From the NCBI GenBank assembly GCA_041879295.1, contig CP047152.1, positions 1,059,501 to 1,123,500 of the forward strand: a stretch of 64,000 nucleotides of DNA, read 5' to 3'. The position numbers and the translations under genes are program-made. Positions 8,513 through 16,820 of the stretch are shown here, one piece after another (within the stretch, counting starts at the first letter, position 1; each line of letters opens with the position of its first letter). The notes under the pieces were generated by a model, which saw nothing but the letters and a program-made list of their open reading frames with translations, ran no database searches and was not told where the DNA came from. This DNA comes from Pseudomonas putida. GTDB taxonomy: Bacteria > Pseudomonadota > Gammaproteobacteria > Pseudomonadales > Pseudomonadaceae.

Positions 8513-9577
8513 TCAGTCACCGTCGTTGGCATTGAAGCCCAGCTGGATGTTCAGTGCCTTGGCCAGATCGCTTTCGTGCAGGCGATGGACGACGTTGAGG
8601 CTGTCGTAGATCTGGTTGAGGGTTTGCTGACCGGCGTCGTCGGCCAGCAGCTCACCCAGCGTTTTCTGGTTATCGGCCAGCAACTTGAGCGAGGTAGCGT
8701 AGGCGGCGTCGATCTTGTCCGCCAGCGCTTTCTGACCGCTGGGCAACAGGCCGCGCAGGCCCTGGTTGTCTACCCCGACCCAGACGGCTTCGGCGGCCTT
8801 GAGGCTGGCCTGCAGGCTGTTCATCGAATTGTGGCTGCGCCAGGCCTCGGCCTGCAACGGCTGCGGGATGCCCTTGCTCTGACGGCCCATCGGTGCGCCG
8901 AGCTTCTTCTTCAGGGTGTCCAGAGCGGTAACCTGGGCGCGCAGCAGATCGGCGATCGCCTCGTGGGAGTCTGCGTAGCGCTGGTTGGGGAACTTGGTCA
9001 TCTGCGAGAGCATGCCGTCGGTGCTGTTCCAGCCTTTGAGGATTTCCTCTGCCAAGGCCTTCTGGTGCGCGCCGATGGCCACCAGCAGCGGGCAGTAGCG
9101 GGCCTTCTGCTCGGCAGTGGCGATGTCCGGCTTGCTGTCGAACAGGATGTACTCATAGGCCGACAGGCCACGTACCACTACGCTGGACTTGCCCAAAGCT
9201 TCAGCATCAACTGGCTTGTCGCCGTTGACCAGTTGCTCGACCTGACGGCCGACCAGGTTTTTCTTGTCGGGCCAGAACTGTACCTGCCAGGCGCGGTTGC
9301 CTTCGGCCAACGGGCCGACCAGCAGCGGCTGAAGCTCGGCCCAGGCTTTTTGTGCGTTGAGGAAGTCGGCGCGGGCTTTGTCCAGGCTTTCCTTGCCTTC
9401 GCAGTAGGCCAGGGCGCTGGCAGCCAACGTACGGTCGGCTTCGACCCAGCGGCTGTAGGTAGGCAGGATCACCTGGTTGGCGATAGCGGCGGAGGTCACT
9501 GCTTGCGGGTCTTGTGGCGAGCAGGCACCGAGGGCGAGTGCGGCGAGGCTTGTGAACAACAGTTTGGGTCGGAACAT
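8513..9577 (-). CDS. Imelysin-family lipoprotein (second copy)
   Basis: A 354-residue imelysin (peptidase M75-like) protein. The signal sequence ends in a lipobox (ALGAC, lipidated C19), so it is probably an outer-membrane-facing lipoprotein. Where imelysins have GxHxxE, this one reads GLSAYE (residues 137-142): the Glu is kept and the His is replaced by Ser, so metal binding at that site is doubtful. AAGGAG lies before the ATG. It lies between the di-haem protein gene (19-base gap) and the DUF1513 gene, in one apparent operon. It is likely a periplasmic iron-linked binding or scaffold protein rather than a protease. Confidence 0.85.
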   Translation of the reverse strand: MFRPKLLFTSLAALALGACSPQDPQAVTSAAIANQVILPTYSRWVEADRTLAASALAYCEGKESLDKARADFLNAQKAWAELQPLLVGPLAEGNRAWQVQFWPDKKNLVGRQVEQLVNGDKPVDAEALGKSSVVVRGLSAYEYILFDSKPDIATAEQKARYCPLLVAIGAHQKALAEEILKGWNSTDGMLSQMTKFPNQRYADSHEAIADLLRAQVTALDTLKKKLGAPMGRQSKGIPQPLQAEAWRSHNSMNSLQASLKAAEAVWVGVDNQGLRGLLPSGQKALADKIDAAYATSLKLLADNQKTLGELLADDAGQQTLNQIYDSLNVVHRLHESDLAKALNIQLGFNANDGD

Positions 9578-9596
9578 GCCCGGCTCCTTTGCGCGT

Positions 9597-11024
9597 TTAA
9601 AGTGAGTTCAGGAACGCCAGCAACGCGGCGCGCTGCTCGGCATTGAAAGTGAGTACGAAGTTGCGTGCCGCCTCGGCTTCGCCACCGTGCCACAGCACGG
9701 CTTCAAGCAGGTTGCGGGCGCGGCCGTCATGCAGGAACTGGCTGTGGCCACTGACCGTTTCGCTCAGGCCGATGCCCCACAGCGGCGCGGTGCGCCAGTC
9801 CTGGCCGTTGGCGGCAAATTCGGTGCGCTCGTCGGCCAGCCCCGGGCCCATATCATGCAGCAGCAGGTCGCTGTAGGGGCGGATGACCTGGTCGGCCAAC
9901 TCTGGTTCGGCGGCGTCGGCGGCGGTGGTGAACTGCGGTGTGTGGCAACCTTGGCAACCTGCCTGGTAGAACAGATTCTTGCCCGCCAGTACCTGTGGCG
10001 AGCCGACGTCGCGGCGGGCCGGCACAGCCAGGTTGCGGGTGTAGAACGTGACCAGGCGCAGGATGTTGTCGCTGACTTCTTTCTCGCCATCGGCCCCGTC
10101 GCCGTTAGGTGCGGACAGGCAGGCGGTTTGGGCCGGGGTGCAATCGTCCTTGGGCTGCAGGGTGCTGGTCAGACCCATGTCGCCGGCAAAGGCGTGCACG
10201 TTCTGCTGGTTGACGTTGGGCTGCCCGGCTTTCCAGCCGAAGCGGCCGATCACCGTTTTACCCTGGGCATCGTCCCATACACGGTTGGCCCGCCCGCGGA
10301 TGCCATCGCGGTTGCGGTCGTCCGGGTCTTCGTTGGCCAGCAGGTCGGCTTCGGGGATAGCTTCAAGCAGGCCCAGGCCGATCATCGGTGGTGCCACCCG
10401 CGCCGAAAAGCGCGTGTCGGGGTGCATCACACCATAGCCGAGCTGGGTAATTTGCAGGGCTGGCTTGCGCAACTCGACCTGGTGGCCGTCCTTGAATGAC
10501 ACGGTTTCGCTGGAGTAGCTGACCCGCACCTTGCCTTCCGGCGCCACGCCGGGGACGGCCATGTCCTGCAACTGGGTGCCATAGACTGGCTCTGGCACCA
10601 CGCCGAGGCGCTCGATCACTTTGGCCAGGTAGGGTTGGTCGGGGATCGACAAGCGCACCAGCATACCCACCGCGTTGCTGTCACCCGGCTCTGGTGGGTG
10701 GCCACGGCCATCGCGCACGTGGCAGTTCTGACAGGCGTTGGTATTGAACAGCGGGCCCAGGCCATCACGCGCGGTGGTAGTGGACGGGGCAATCACCCAG
10801 GGGTTGCGAAAGAAGCTGTTGCCAACGGCGAAGTCCAGGCGCTGCTCTGGCGAGAGGTTGGCCGAGGGCAGGGAATAGGCATTGCGATCGCTGCGCTGCA
10901 CGGTCGCCTTGCCACCCGATAACGCTTCGCCGGGCTCGGCGTGGGTGAAACGCGGGGCGTCGTCACAGGCGGCCAGGGCACAGGCCAGCAGCAGGGGAGG
11001 GAGTCGGGACAGCGACAAGGACAT
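9597..11024 (-). CDS. Di-haem c-type oxidoreductase (DUF1111), lipoprotein
   Basis: A 475-residue exported cytochrome-like protein of the DUF1111 'thiol oxidoreductase' group. It has a lipobox (LAAC, C20) and two haem c motifs, CQNCH (98-102) and CQGCH (357-361). The arrangement resembles di-haem peroxidases such as CcpA and MauG relatives. The ATG at 11024 is chosen over the longer open frame because it starts the signal peptide and follows AGGA at suitable spacing. It heads the di-haem / imelysin / DUF1513 sub-operon. Electron transfer to periplasmic iron or thiols is plausible, but the substrate is unproven. Confidence 0.85.
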   Translation of the reverse strand: MSLSLSRLPPLLLACALAACDDAPRFTHAEPGEALSGGKATVQRSDRNAYSLPSANLSPEQRLDFAVGNSFFRNPWVIAPSTTTARDGLGPLFNTNACQNCHVRDGRGHPPEPGDSNAVGMLVRLSIPDQPYLAKVIERLGVVPEPVYGTQLQDMAVPGVAPEGKVRVSYSSETVSFKDGHQVELRKPALQITQLGYGVMHPDTRFSARVAPPMIGLGLLEAIPEADLLANEDPDDRNRDGIRGRANRVWDDAQGKTVIGRFGWKAGQPNVNQQNVHAFAGDMGLTSTLQPKDDCTPAQTACLSAPNGDGADGEKEVSDNILRLVTFYTRNLAVPARRDVGSPQVLAGKNLFYQAGCQGCHTPQFTTAADAAEPELADQVIRPYSDLLLHDMGPGLADERTEFAANGQDWRTAPLWGIGLSETVSGHSQFLHDGRARNLLEAVLWHGGEAEAARNFVLTFNAEQRAALLAFLNSL

Positions 11025-11084
11025 CGAAAATCCTGGGCGTGAGCGAAAAACCGGCGTGCAGCTTAGCAGGCCCAGGATCATTGA

Positions 11085-11106
11085 ATAAGAGCAATTTGCG
11101 TTTGCT
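11085..11106 (-). promoter_or_regulatory. Fur-like motif upstream of the di-haem gene
   Basis: Read on the minus strand this starts AGCAAACGCAAATT. That differs at only two positions from a 14-base stretch (AGCAAATGCAAATC) in the Fur-like motif before icmP (13567-13587). The right half is poorly conserved, so it is a weak but repeated candidate for joint iron control of the two sub-operons. Confidence 0.35.
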
Positions 11107-11133
11107 TGATGAAATTGCCGTGAGCGCAGTTGG

Positions 11134-11520
11134 TCAGGCCATATAGAGCATGAAGTTTCGGTTGACCAGGTTGACGATCAGGTTTTTGTTGCCGCCACCG
11201 CGATTATCGCCGGTGACTTCGATGACTTGTTCGCTGGTGTATTCCATGGAAGAGGCAGTAATGCACTTGACTGCGTCCTCGTGCGCAGGTTGCCAGTAGT
11301 CCTGGAATATCCAGATGCTGGTGTCGGCAGACGGGCCGAGGATCAGGCGCAAGGCCTTGTGGTTCTCAGTCGATCTGCCGATCCATGGGATGGCCAGCGA
11401 GCCATTCCAGACGTGCTGGGCGCCGACTGCCAGGCTGTTGCTGCGGTTTTCACCGTCGATCAGGGTCAAGGTATAAGGGGTGTTATTGGCGATGGAGCGC
11501 AAGTAGGTGACGTTGGCCAT
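11134..11520 (-). CDS. Unassigned 128-residue protein
   Basis: A 128-residue protein without signal peptide, membrane segment or cysteine pair. It begins MANVTYLRSIANNTPYTLTL and is rich in short hydrophobic beta-type strands with Trp and Asn (NGSLAIPWIG, SIWIFQDYWQP, GGGNKNLIVNLVN), which suggests a compact beta-sandwich. It starts 13 bases after the preceding unassigned gene, so the two are probably co-transcribed. The pair interrupts the imelysin / di-haem cluster. No family or function was recognised. The start ATG at 11520 begins a clean reading unit; an upstream extension would run through the neighbour in another frame. Confidence 0.7.
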   Translation of the reverse strand: MANVTYLRSIANNTPYTLTLIDGENRSNSLAVGAQHVWNGSLAIPWIGRSTENHKALRLILGPSADTSIWIFQDYWQPAHEDAVKCITASSMEYTSEQVIEVTGDNRGGGNKNLIVNLVNRNFMLYMA

Positions 11521-11533
11521 GTGGTGTTTCCTC

Positions 11534-12016
11534 TTAATGTTCAGTTTTCGGGCGGGGTAAGGGGCTAGTCGGGGCGCGATAGACATAGGCCGCGAGCAAG
11601 GTGATTTCGTTGAACGGGGGGTCGAGCTCGGCGGGATGAAAGCGACCGAGCAGTTGCAGCCCTTGGTCACTGGCGACCGCTTCGAACATCCGGCGGTCGG
11701 TTTCGTTGGGGTCGTACAGGTAGATCTTGCCGGGGCGGGCAACTACCCGGCACATTTCCTCGGCCACGTGGTGGGTAATCGGAGCGCCCATCAGCGTCAC
11801 GTGAGGGACTGCATGGTCGTCGAGGGGAAAGTCCGGAGCATCGTATTCGTATACGACGATGAGGTTGGGAATGTGCCCGCCTGCGAACGGCCCGTTGGAG
11901 ATGAGCTGGCCGGCCTTGTTCAGGTTGTACGCATCGTTGAATCCGGTAATGAGGTCCCCCCCATTCATGCGTTGGACGATTCGGCCTTCGCCCCAGACAT
12001 CAAGAATCTGCAGCAC
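11534..12016 (-). CDS. Degenerate methyltransferase-like protein, GTG start
   Basis: A 160-residue protein starting at GTG 12016, chosen because AGGAGG lies just before it with a 4-base gap; the longer open frame has no such site. The sequence follows the layout of a class I methyltransferase. ILDVWGEGR (4-12) sits where motif I (xLDxGxGxG) is expected. VTLMGAPITHHVAEEMCRVVARPGKIYLY resembles motif IV, the following helix and the 'RVLKPGG' strand. The W8 and E10 substitutions in the glycine loop suggest SAM binding may be lost. It pairs with the downstream 128-residue gene. The family assignment is inference from pattern only. Confidence 0.6.
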   Translation of the reverse strand: MLQILDVWGEGRIVQRMNGGDLITGFNDAYNLNKAGQLISNGPFAGGHIPNLIVVYEYDAPDFPLDDHAVPHVTLMGAPITHHVAEEMCRVVARPGKIYLYDPNETDRRMFEAVASDQGLQLLGRFHPAELDPPFNEITLLAAYVYRAPTSPLPRPKTEH

Positions 12017-12108
12017 TGTGCCTCCTGTTAGCTTTGATCGAAGGCCTACAGGATGAGCATTTGCGCGTACGCCAGGCAGCAGGAAGCGTTTTACCCGGCA
12101 GCGAATGA

Positions 12109-12135
12109 AAACGCCCGGCACAAGGCCGGGCGTTT
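12109..12135 (-). terminator. Intrinsic terminator after icmP
   Basis: A perfect 11-bp stem AAACGCCCGGC / GCCGGGCGTTT (12109-12119 and 12125-12135) with a 5-base loop lies 22 bases past the icmP stop. On the minus strand it ends in TTTT. It separates icmP from the unassigned gene pair, so the latter may have its own promoter or depend on read-through. Confidence 0.75.
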
Positions 12136-12157
12136 GCGTTGAAGCGCTACAGCAGGA

Positions 12158-13492
12158 TCAGAACTCGTGATCCGCAGTGTCCGGGTTCAGGTTGGCAATA
12201 CCCAGCTTGCCCGCGGCCTGCTCAATCGCCCCGGTCTGCTTGACCAGTGCGGCGATTGCGTCACGCACGACCTGGTTACCTGCAGCATTGTCGGCGGCGA
12301 TCAGCTGGTCGTAGTGCTCGCCTTTGAGGGCATGGTCGACGATTACCTGAAGCTTGGCCTCGGTGGCTTCCAGGTCGGCCTTGAGGGTTGCATCGGCGGC
12401 TGGGTCAACCTTGGCGACCAGCGACGAAAGGCTAGGGCCGGTCAGCTTGGTGCCGTCCGGGCGGGTGTACTCGCCCAGGTAGACGTTGCGGATGCCCTTG
12501 GCGTCGTAGAAGTGCGAGTAGTGGGTGTTGTCGCTGAAGCAGTCCTGCTCGTCTTCCGGCGAGTTGGCTTCCAGCGAAACTTTCATGCGCTCACCCGCCA
12601 GTTCGCCCAGCGACAGGCTGCCCATGCCGAACAGCATCTTGCGCAGGCCGTCGTTGACAGGCTCGGCTTCCAGCTTGGCGCGGTAGTTGTCGGCGACGTT
12701 CGGTGCCCAGTTGCCGACCATCTCTTCGAGGTCGGTGACCAGCAGGTCGGTAACCGCTTTCAGGTAGGCACGGCGGCGGTCATTGTGGCCGCCAGTAGCG
12801 CCCTGGCCTTCCAGGTAGTCGGATGCCGGACGGTTGCCAGCGCCTGGGCCGGTACCGTTCAGGTCCTGGCCCCAGAGCAGGAACTCGATGGCGTGATAGC
12901 CCGTGGCAACGTTGGCTTCGGAGCCAGCCAGCTCGTTCAGGCCAGCCAGTTTTTCGGGGGTGATGTCCTTGACGTCGACCTTCTCTTCACCCACCTGGAT
13001 CTCGGTGTTGGCAATGATGTTGGCGCTGGCCGCCGGGTTGCCCAAGGCGTGCTCGTAGCTCTTGTCGACATAGTCGATCAGGCCTTCGTCCAGGGGCCAG
13101 GCGTTCACCTGGCCTTCCCAGTCGTCGATGATGGTGTTGCCAAAGCGGAAGGCTTCGCTCTGCAGGTACGGTACGCGTGCGGCGAACCAGGCTTGCTTGG
13201 CGGCCTTCAGGGTTTCGTCGTTGGGCTTGGCCAGGAACGCGTCGACTGCGGTCTGCAGCGTCTTGGCAGTGCTCAGCGAGTCGCTGTACACGGCGTAGAC
13301 CATGTCGGTGTAATGCTTGACCACGGCTTTGCCGGCTGCTTCGTCGACAGCGCCTGGCGCAGCAGCGGCGGTGGCAGCAGCAGGTGCCTGGGCTTGCGCC
13401 GCGGCGGCTTTTTCGTCCTTGCCTTCACCGCAACCGGCGAGGGCGATGGCAATGGCCAGCAGACTGGCGGAGGCCAGAGGCATTCGAATCAT
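12158..13492 (-). CDS. icmP: Imelysin-family lipoprotein (IcmP-like, peptidase M75)
   Basis: A 444-residue imelysin lipoprotein. The lipobox IALAGC gives lipidated C21, followed by an Ala/Gln-rich linker (about 25-50). The canonical GxHxxE motif is intact as GYHAIE (198-203). A second imelysin repeat contains ERMKVSLEANSPEDEQDCFSD. P. aeruginosa IcmP, the syntenic relative, was described as an insulin-cleaving metalloproteinase, but the family is better viewed as periplasmic iron-associated proteins. The ATG at 13492 follows AGGAAAA. A Fur-like box lies 76 bases upstream, and the gene ends before a clear terminator. Confidence 0.85.
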   Translation of the reverse strand: MIRMPLASASLLAIAIALAGCGEGKDEKAAAAQAQAPAAATAAAAPGAVDEAAGKAVVKHYTDMVYAVYSDSLSTAKTLQTAVDAFLAKPNDETLKAAKQAWFAARVPYLQSEAFRFGNTIIDDWEGQVNAWPLDEGLIDYVDKSYEHALGNPAASANIIANTEIQVGEEKVDVKDITPEKLAGLNELAGSEANVATGYHAIEFLLWGQDLNGTGPGAGNRPASDYLEGQGATGGHNDRRRAYLKAVTDLLVTDLEEMVGNWAPNVADNYRAKLEAEPVNDGLRKMLFGMGSLSLGELAGERMKVSLEANSPEDEQDCFSDNTHYSHFYDAKGIRNVYLGEYTRPDGTKLTGPSLSSLVAKVDPAADATLKADLEATEAKLQVIVDHALKGEHYDQLIAADNAAGNQVVRDAIAALVKQTGAIEQAAGKLGIANLNPDTADHEF

Positions 13493-13567
13493 TATTGGTT
13501 TTCCTGCATCGTGTGGTTGGACCAAGGGGTGGACCGTGCGCCGTGGCACGCGAAACTACAACATCAT

Positions 13568-13586
13568 GCGAAAGATTTGCATTTGC
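13568..13586 (-). promoter_or_regulatory. Putative Fur box upstream of icmP
   Basis: On the minus strand the 19 bases read GCAAATGCAAATCTTTCGC, and the next two bases are AT. This is close to the Pseudomonas Fur form GCAAATGNNAATNATTNGCAT, with one difference in the right ATT. Against the classic GATAATGATAATCATTATC it matches 12 of 19. Its place before an imelysin gene supports iron control. Confidence 0.5.
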
Positions 13587-13650
13587 TGTAAAGGGGCGGG
13601 CGCGCAATTCGTGTAAATCCGGGTCACGGCCTGTAACCGGGCAGGTGGCC

Positions 13651-15702
13651 TCAGGAAACCGAAACCCGGCTGCGTTGCGCTTGTTTGAGGAAGTGAGTTA
13701 GTTCACGGGCCGAAAGCGGCTTGCTGTAGTGGTAGCCCTGGCCCTCGTGGCAACCCTGGGCAACGATGTAGGTTTCCTGTTCGGCGGTTTCCACGCCCTC
13801 GGCGATCACCTGCATCCCCAGGCTCTTGCCCAGCTGGATGATGGCGCGAACGATTGTGGCGTCGTCATCGTCGTCGAGCAGGTCCTGAACGAAGCTCTTG
13901 TCGATCTTGATCTTGTCCAGCGGCAGCGACTTCAGATAGCTGAGGGACGAGTAGCCAGTGCCGAAGTCGTCGATGGCAATCAGCGCCCCGGAGCGGCGCA
14001 GGCTCAACAGGTGCTGGGCGGCGGTACTGATGTCTTCCATCAGGCCGGTTTCAGTGACTTCCAGTTCCAGGCTGCGCGGTGGTAGGCGATAGGCTTGCAG
14101 CAGGTTGTTGACCACCCGTGGCAGCTCGCTGTGGTGCAGTTGCACGGTTGACAGGTTGACCGCCATGCGCAGGTCGCTGAAGCCCTGGTCGTGCCATTCG
14201 CGCAGTTGTCGGCAGGCCTGATCAAGTACCCATTCGCCGATGCTGATGATGCTGCCATTCTGCTCGGCCAAGGGGATGAACTGGTCGGGTGGCACCATGC
14301 CCAGTTCCGGGTGCTGCCAGCGCAGCAGGGCCTCTACGCCAACCACCCGGTGGTCGCGGTAGCTGATCTGTGGCTGGTACACCAGGTACAACTGGTTGCG
14401 CGGCAGGGCTTCACGCAGGTCCTTTTCCAGTTCGCGACGGCGACGCATCTCGCTGTCGACGCTGGCGATATAGAACTGGTAGCGGTTGCGCGAACGGACT
14501 TTGGCCAGGGTCATGGTCTGTTCGGCTTTTTGCAGCAGTTTTTCGGTGCTGTCGCCGTCTTCGGGGAACAGGGTGATGCCGATGGTCGCGCGCAGGCGGA
14601 TTTGCTCGTGGTCGAGGTCGAACGCCACTTCCAGGTCGTCGAGGATGCTCTGCGCCAGTTCGGCAGCCTCGTAGGGCTGCTCGATATTGGCCTGTACCAG
14701 GGCGAACTGGTCACCGCCCAGCCGCGCCAGGGCGCCCAGGCGGCCACTGTGGGCGCGTAGCCGGTCGGCCAGGGCCAGCAGCAACTGGTCACCGACCTGG
14801 TAGCTGAATTGTTCGTTGATGCCCTTGAAGTCGTCCAGGCCTAAGCACAGCACTGCCACGCGGTGCTGCAGGCGGCCGCCGTCGATGAGGATCTTGTCCA
14901 GTTGCTGCTGCAGTTGCTGGCGGTTGGGCAGGCCGGTGAGGAAATCATACTGGGCCATGCGTTGCAGGCTGTTTTCCGCTTCGTGGCGCAGATGGGTGTT
15001 GCGTTCGATCGAGGCCAGCAACTGGTTGGCGGTGTTCACCCACAGGCCCAGTTCGTTTTTCTCGTGGCCCTTGAGCAGCGGTATCTGGTGCTGGCTGGGG
15101 CGGTCAGGGTTGATCTGGGTGAGATGCTCGATGATCTTCGACAGCGGTTTGGTCAGCAGCCAGTGGTAGACCAGGTACAGCACCAGGCCCATGGCCATGG
15201 CCCGCAGTACGCCGGAAATGAAGATGATCACCGCGTTGATCAGGAAATCTTTACCGTAGGACGAGGTGTCGAGGGTAATGCTGAGGTCGCCGTAGTATTC
15301 GCTGTAAGGGCCACGACCGACCAGTTGCGTGGTGTAGGTGCGTTCCTGGCCGAGGATGAGGTCGGTGAACCAGCGCATGGACATGTCCTGCAGCGGGCGG
15401 GACTTTTCTGCCAGCATGGTTTCGTTGGGATGGCCAATGGAGGCCATGCGCACTGACTCGTCCTGGAACAGGCCTTCGATGACCTGCATGCCCATTTCAC
15501 GGTCGAGGCTGTACACCGCCTGGGTCGAAGGGTCGCGGAACATGTCGAGGATGCGCTGGGCATCATTGTTCACGGCTTGGCGGGTCTTGTAGGTGTCGTA
15601 GATGATTTGCGCACAGCTGAGCACGACGCCGACCGCCAGCGCCGACAGCAGCACGACCCTGAGCAACTTGACCGACAAGCTGTTCCGCAATTCCAGCTTC
15701 AA
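13651..15702 (-). CDS. bifA: BifA c-di-GMP phosphodiesterase (GGDQF-EAL), TTG start
   Basis: An inner-membrane protein of 683 residues that hydrolyses c-di-GMP and promotes motility and biofilm dispersal. It has TM1 (about 10-31), a periplasmic sensor region, TM2 (about 155-180), a HAMP-like linker, a GGDEF domain whose active motif is GGDQF (329-333), and an EAL domain with VEALLRW (456-462). The altered GGDEF site argues against cyclase activity, as known for BifA. The start is taken as TTG at 15702 because AAGGA lies 8 bases upstream and the frame then reads MKLELRNS, as BifA proteins do. An ATG at 15735 would add 11 residues without a good ribosome site. The neighbour sodB supports the assignment by synteny. 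Confidence 0.9.
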   Translation of the reverse strand: MKLELRNSLSVKLLRVVLLSALAVGVVLSCAQIIYDTYKTRQAVNNDAQRILDMFRDPSTQAVYSLDREMGMQVIEGLFQDESVRMASIGHPNETMLAEKSRPLQDMSMRWFTDLILGQERTYTTQLVGRGPYSEYYGDLSITLDTSSYGKDFLINAVIIFISGVLRAMAMGLVLYLVYHWLLTKPLSKIIEHLTQINPDRPSQHQIPLLKGHEKNELGLWVNTANQLLASIERNTHLRHEAENSLQRMAQYDFLTGLPNRQQLQQQLDKILIDGGRLQHRVAVLCLGLDDFKGINEQFSYQVGDQLLLALADRLRAHSGRLGALARLGGDQFALVQANIEQPYEAAELAQSILDDLEVAFDLDHEQIRLRATIGITLFPEDGDSTEKLLQKAEQTMTLAKVRSRNRYQFYIASVDSEMRRRRELEKDLREALPRNQLYLVYQPQISYRDHRVVGVEALLRWQHPELGMVPPDQFIPLAEQNGSIISIGEWVLDQACRQLREWHDQGFSDLRMAVNLSTVQLHHSELPRVVNNLLQAYRLPPRSLELEVTETGLMEDISTAAQHLLSLRRSGALIAIDDFGTGYSSLSYLKSLPLDKIKIDKSFVQDLLDDDDDATIVRAIIQLGKSLGMQVIAEGVETAEQETYIVAQGCHEGQGYHYSKPLSARELTHFLKQAQRSRVSVS

Positions 15703-15909
15703 TGGGGTTTCCTTAATCCATGCGCATGGCATCATTTTGCCATCAACGATGACGATACACTACCGGCCGACCATTAGCAGTGTATCGGTTGCCTGACCCC
15801 GCAACTTGAATGCGCTGTATCAATCTTCCAGAGGTTTGATGTTAGCGTGGTATGCGGGCTGAGCAAGCAAAACCGTGGCAGCCTCTTTGCGGGCAATACA
15901 GGCACAAAA

Positions 15910-15932
15910 AAACCCGGCACATGGCCGGGTTT
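15910..15932 (-). terminator. Intrinsic terminator of sodB
   Basis: A 9-bp stem AAACCCGGC / GCCGGGTTT (15910-15918 and 15924-15932) is followed on the minus strand by a run of seven T residues. It lies 21 bases past the sodB stop. Confidence 0.85.
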
Positions 15933-15952
15933 CTTGATCAAGGCTGAATGGC

Positions 15953-16549
15953 TCAGGCCTTGAAGGTCTTGCCTTCGAACTGCTCGGCAACGAAGGCCCA
16001 GTTGACCAGGTTCCAGAACGCCTCGACGTACTTCGGACGCAGGTTGCGGTAGTCGATGTAGTAGGCGTGTTCCCAGACGTCGCAGGTCAGCAGCGGGGTG
16101 TCGCCGCTGGTCAGTGGGCAGCCGGCGCCGATGGTGCTGGCCAGGGCCAGGGAACCGTCAGCTTTCTTCACCAGCCAGCCCCAGCCGGAACCGAAGGTGC
16201 CGACCGAAGTCTTGGTGAACTCTTCCTTGAACTTGTCGAAGGAACCGAAAGCGGCGTTGATGGCGTCAGCCAGTGCACCGGTCGGCTGGCCGCCGCCGTT
16301 TGGCGACAGGCAGTTCCAGTAGAAGGTGTGGTTCCAGACTTGAGCGGCGTTGTTGAAGATGCCGCCCGAAGAGCTCTTGACGATCTCTTCCAGGGTCTTG
16401 CCTTCGAATTCGGTGCCTGGGACCAGGTTGTTCAGGTTCACGACATAGGTGTTGTGGTGCTTGTCGTGGTGATACTCCAGGGTTTCCTTGGAGATGTGCG
16501 GCTGCAGGGCATCGTGGGCGTACGGCAGCGGCGGCAATTCAAAAGCCAT
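15953..16549 (-). CDS. sodB: Iron superoxide dismutase
   Basis: A 198-residue cytosolic SOD converting superoxide to peroxide and oxygen. Metal ligands appear as H27-type (HHDKHH), H in NHTFYWN, and [20 protein letters not shown] with Gln in the first half and GAGCPL without Gln in the second are the hallmarks of the iron-specific form, in contrast to the manganese enzyme encoded at 48146. AGGAG lies 8 bases before the ATG. It is monocistronic, with its own terminator. In Pseudomonas sodB is expressed under iron-replete conditions, the reverse of sodA. Confidence 0.95.
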   Translation of the reverse strand: MAFELPPLPYAHDALQPHISKETLEYHHDKHHNTYVVNLNNLVPGTEFEGKTLEEIVKSSSGGIFNNAAQVWNHTFYWNCLSPNGGGQPTGALADAINAAFGSFDKFKEEFTKTSVGTFGSGWGWLVKKADGSLALASTIGAGCPLTSGDTPLLTCDVWEHAYYIDYRNLRPKYVEAFWNLVNWAFVAEQFEGKTFKA

Positions 16550-16760
16550 GGTGGATCTCCTGATTCAGGTCTGTTTGCGGTTTGCGCAAGGCCGATCACG
16601 GGCGGCCCGATAAGCGTCGGCGAGTCTGTACTCTTTGCGACGCAAGCGCTGGATCATAGCACCGGGCCCGGCGCATAACCACGCAACAAACATAGGGAAT
16701 AGAGGTTCCGGAGGGGTTGGGCTGAGCCGACCGGCGGCTCGCCCTTGCGCTGGTGTCAAA

Positions 16761-16790
16761 TGTGAGACCGAGTGCCGCTCGATCTTGCAG
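16761..16790. repeat. Decayed copy of a 42-bp inverted repeat
   Basis: TGTGAGACCGAGTGCC followed by GCTCGATCTTGCAG matches the arms of the perfect repeat at 27911-27952, with scattered substitutions and without its central loop. Matching bases continue on both flanks (GGTGTC before, CGATGAA after). It lies just past the 3' end of the LysE-type exporter gene. The rest of the 270-base gap to sodB shows no gene. Confidence 0.55.
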
Positions 16791-16820
16791 TCGATGAATA
16801 TGGCGCGCCAAACCCCGAGG

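Noticed and set aside
12167..13591. A 474-codon plus-strand open frame opposite icmP
   Set aside because: GC-rich antisense shadow; the minus strand codes for a clear imelysin lipoprotein with signal and motif.
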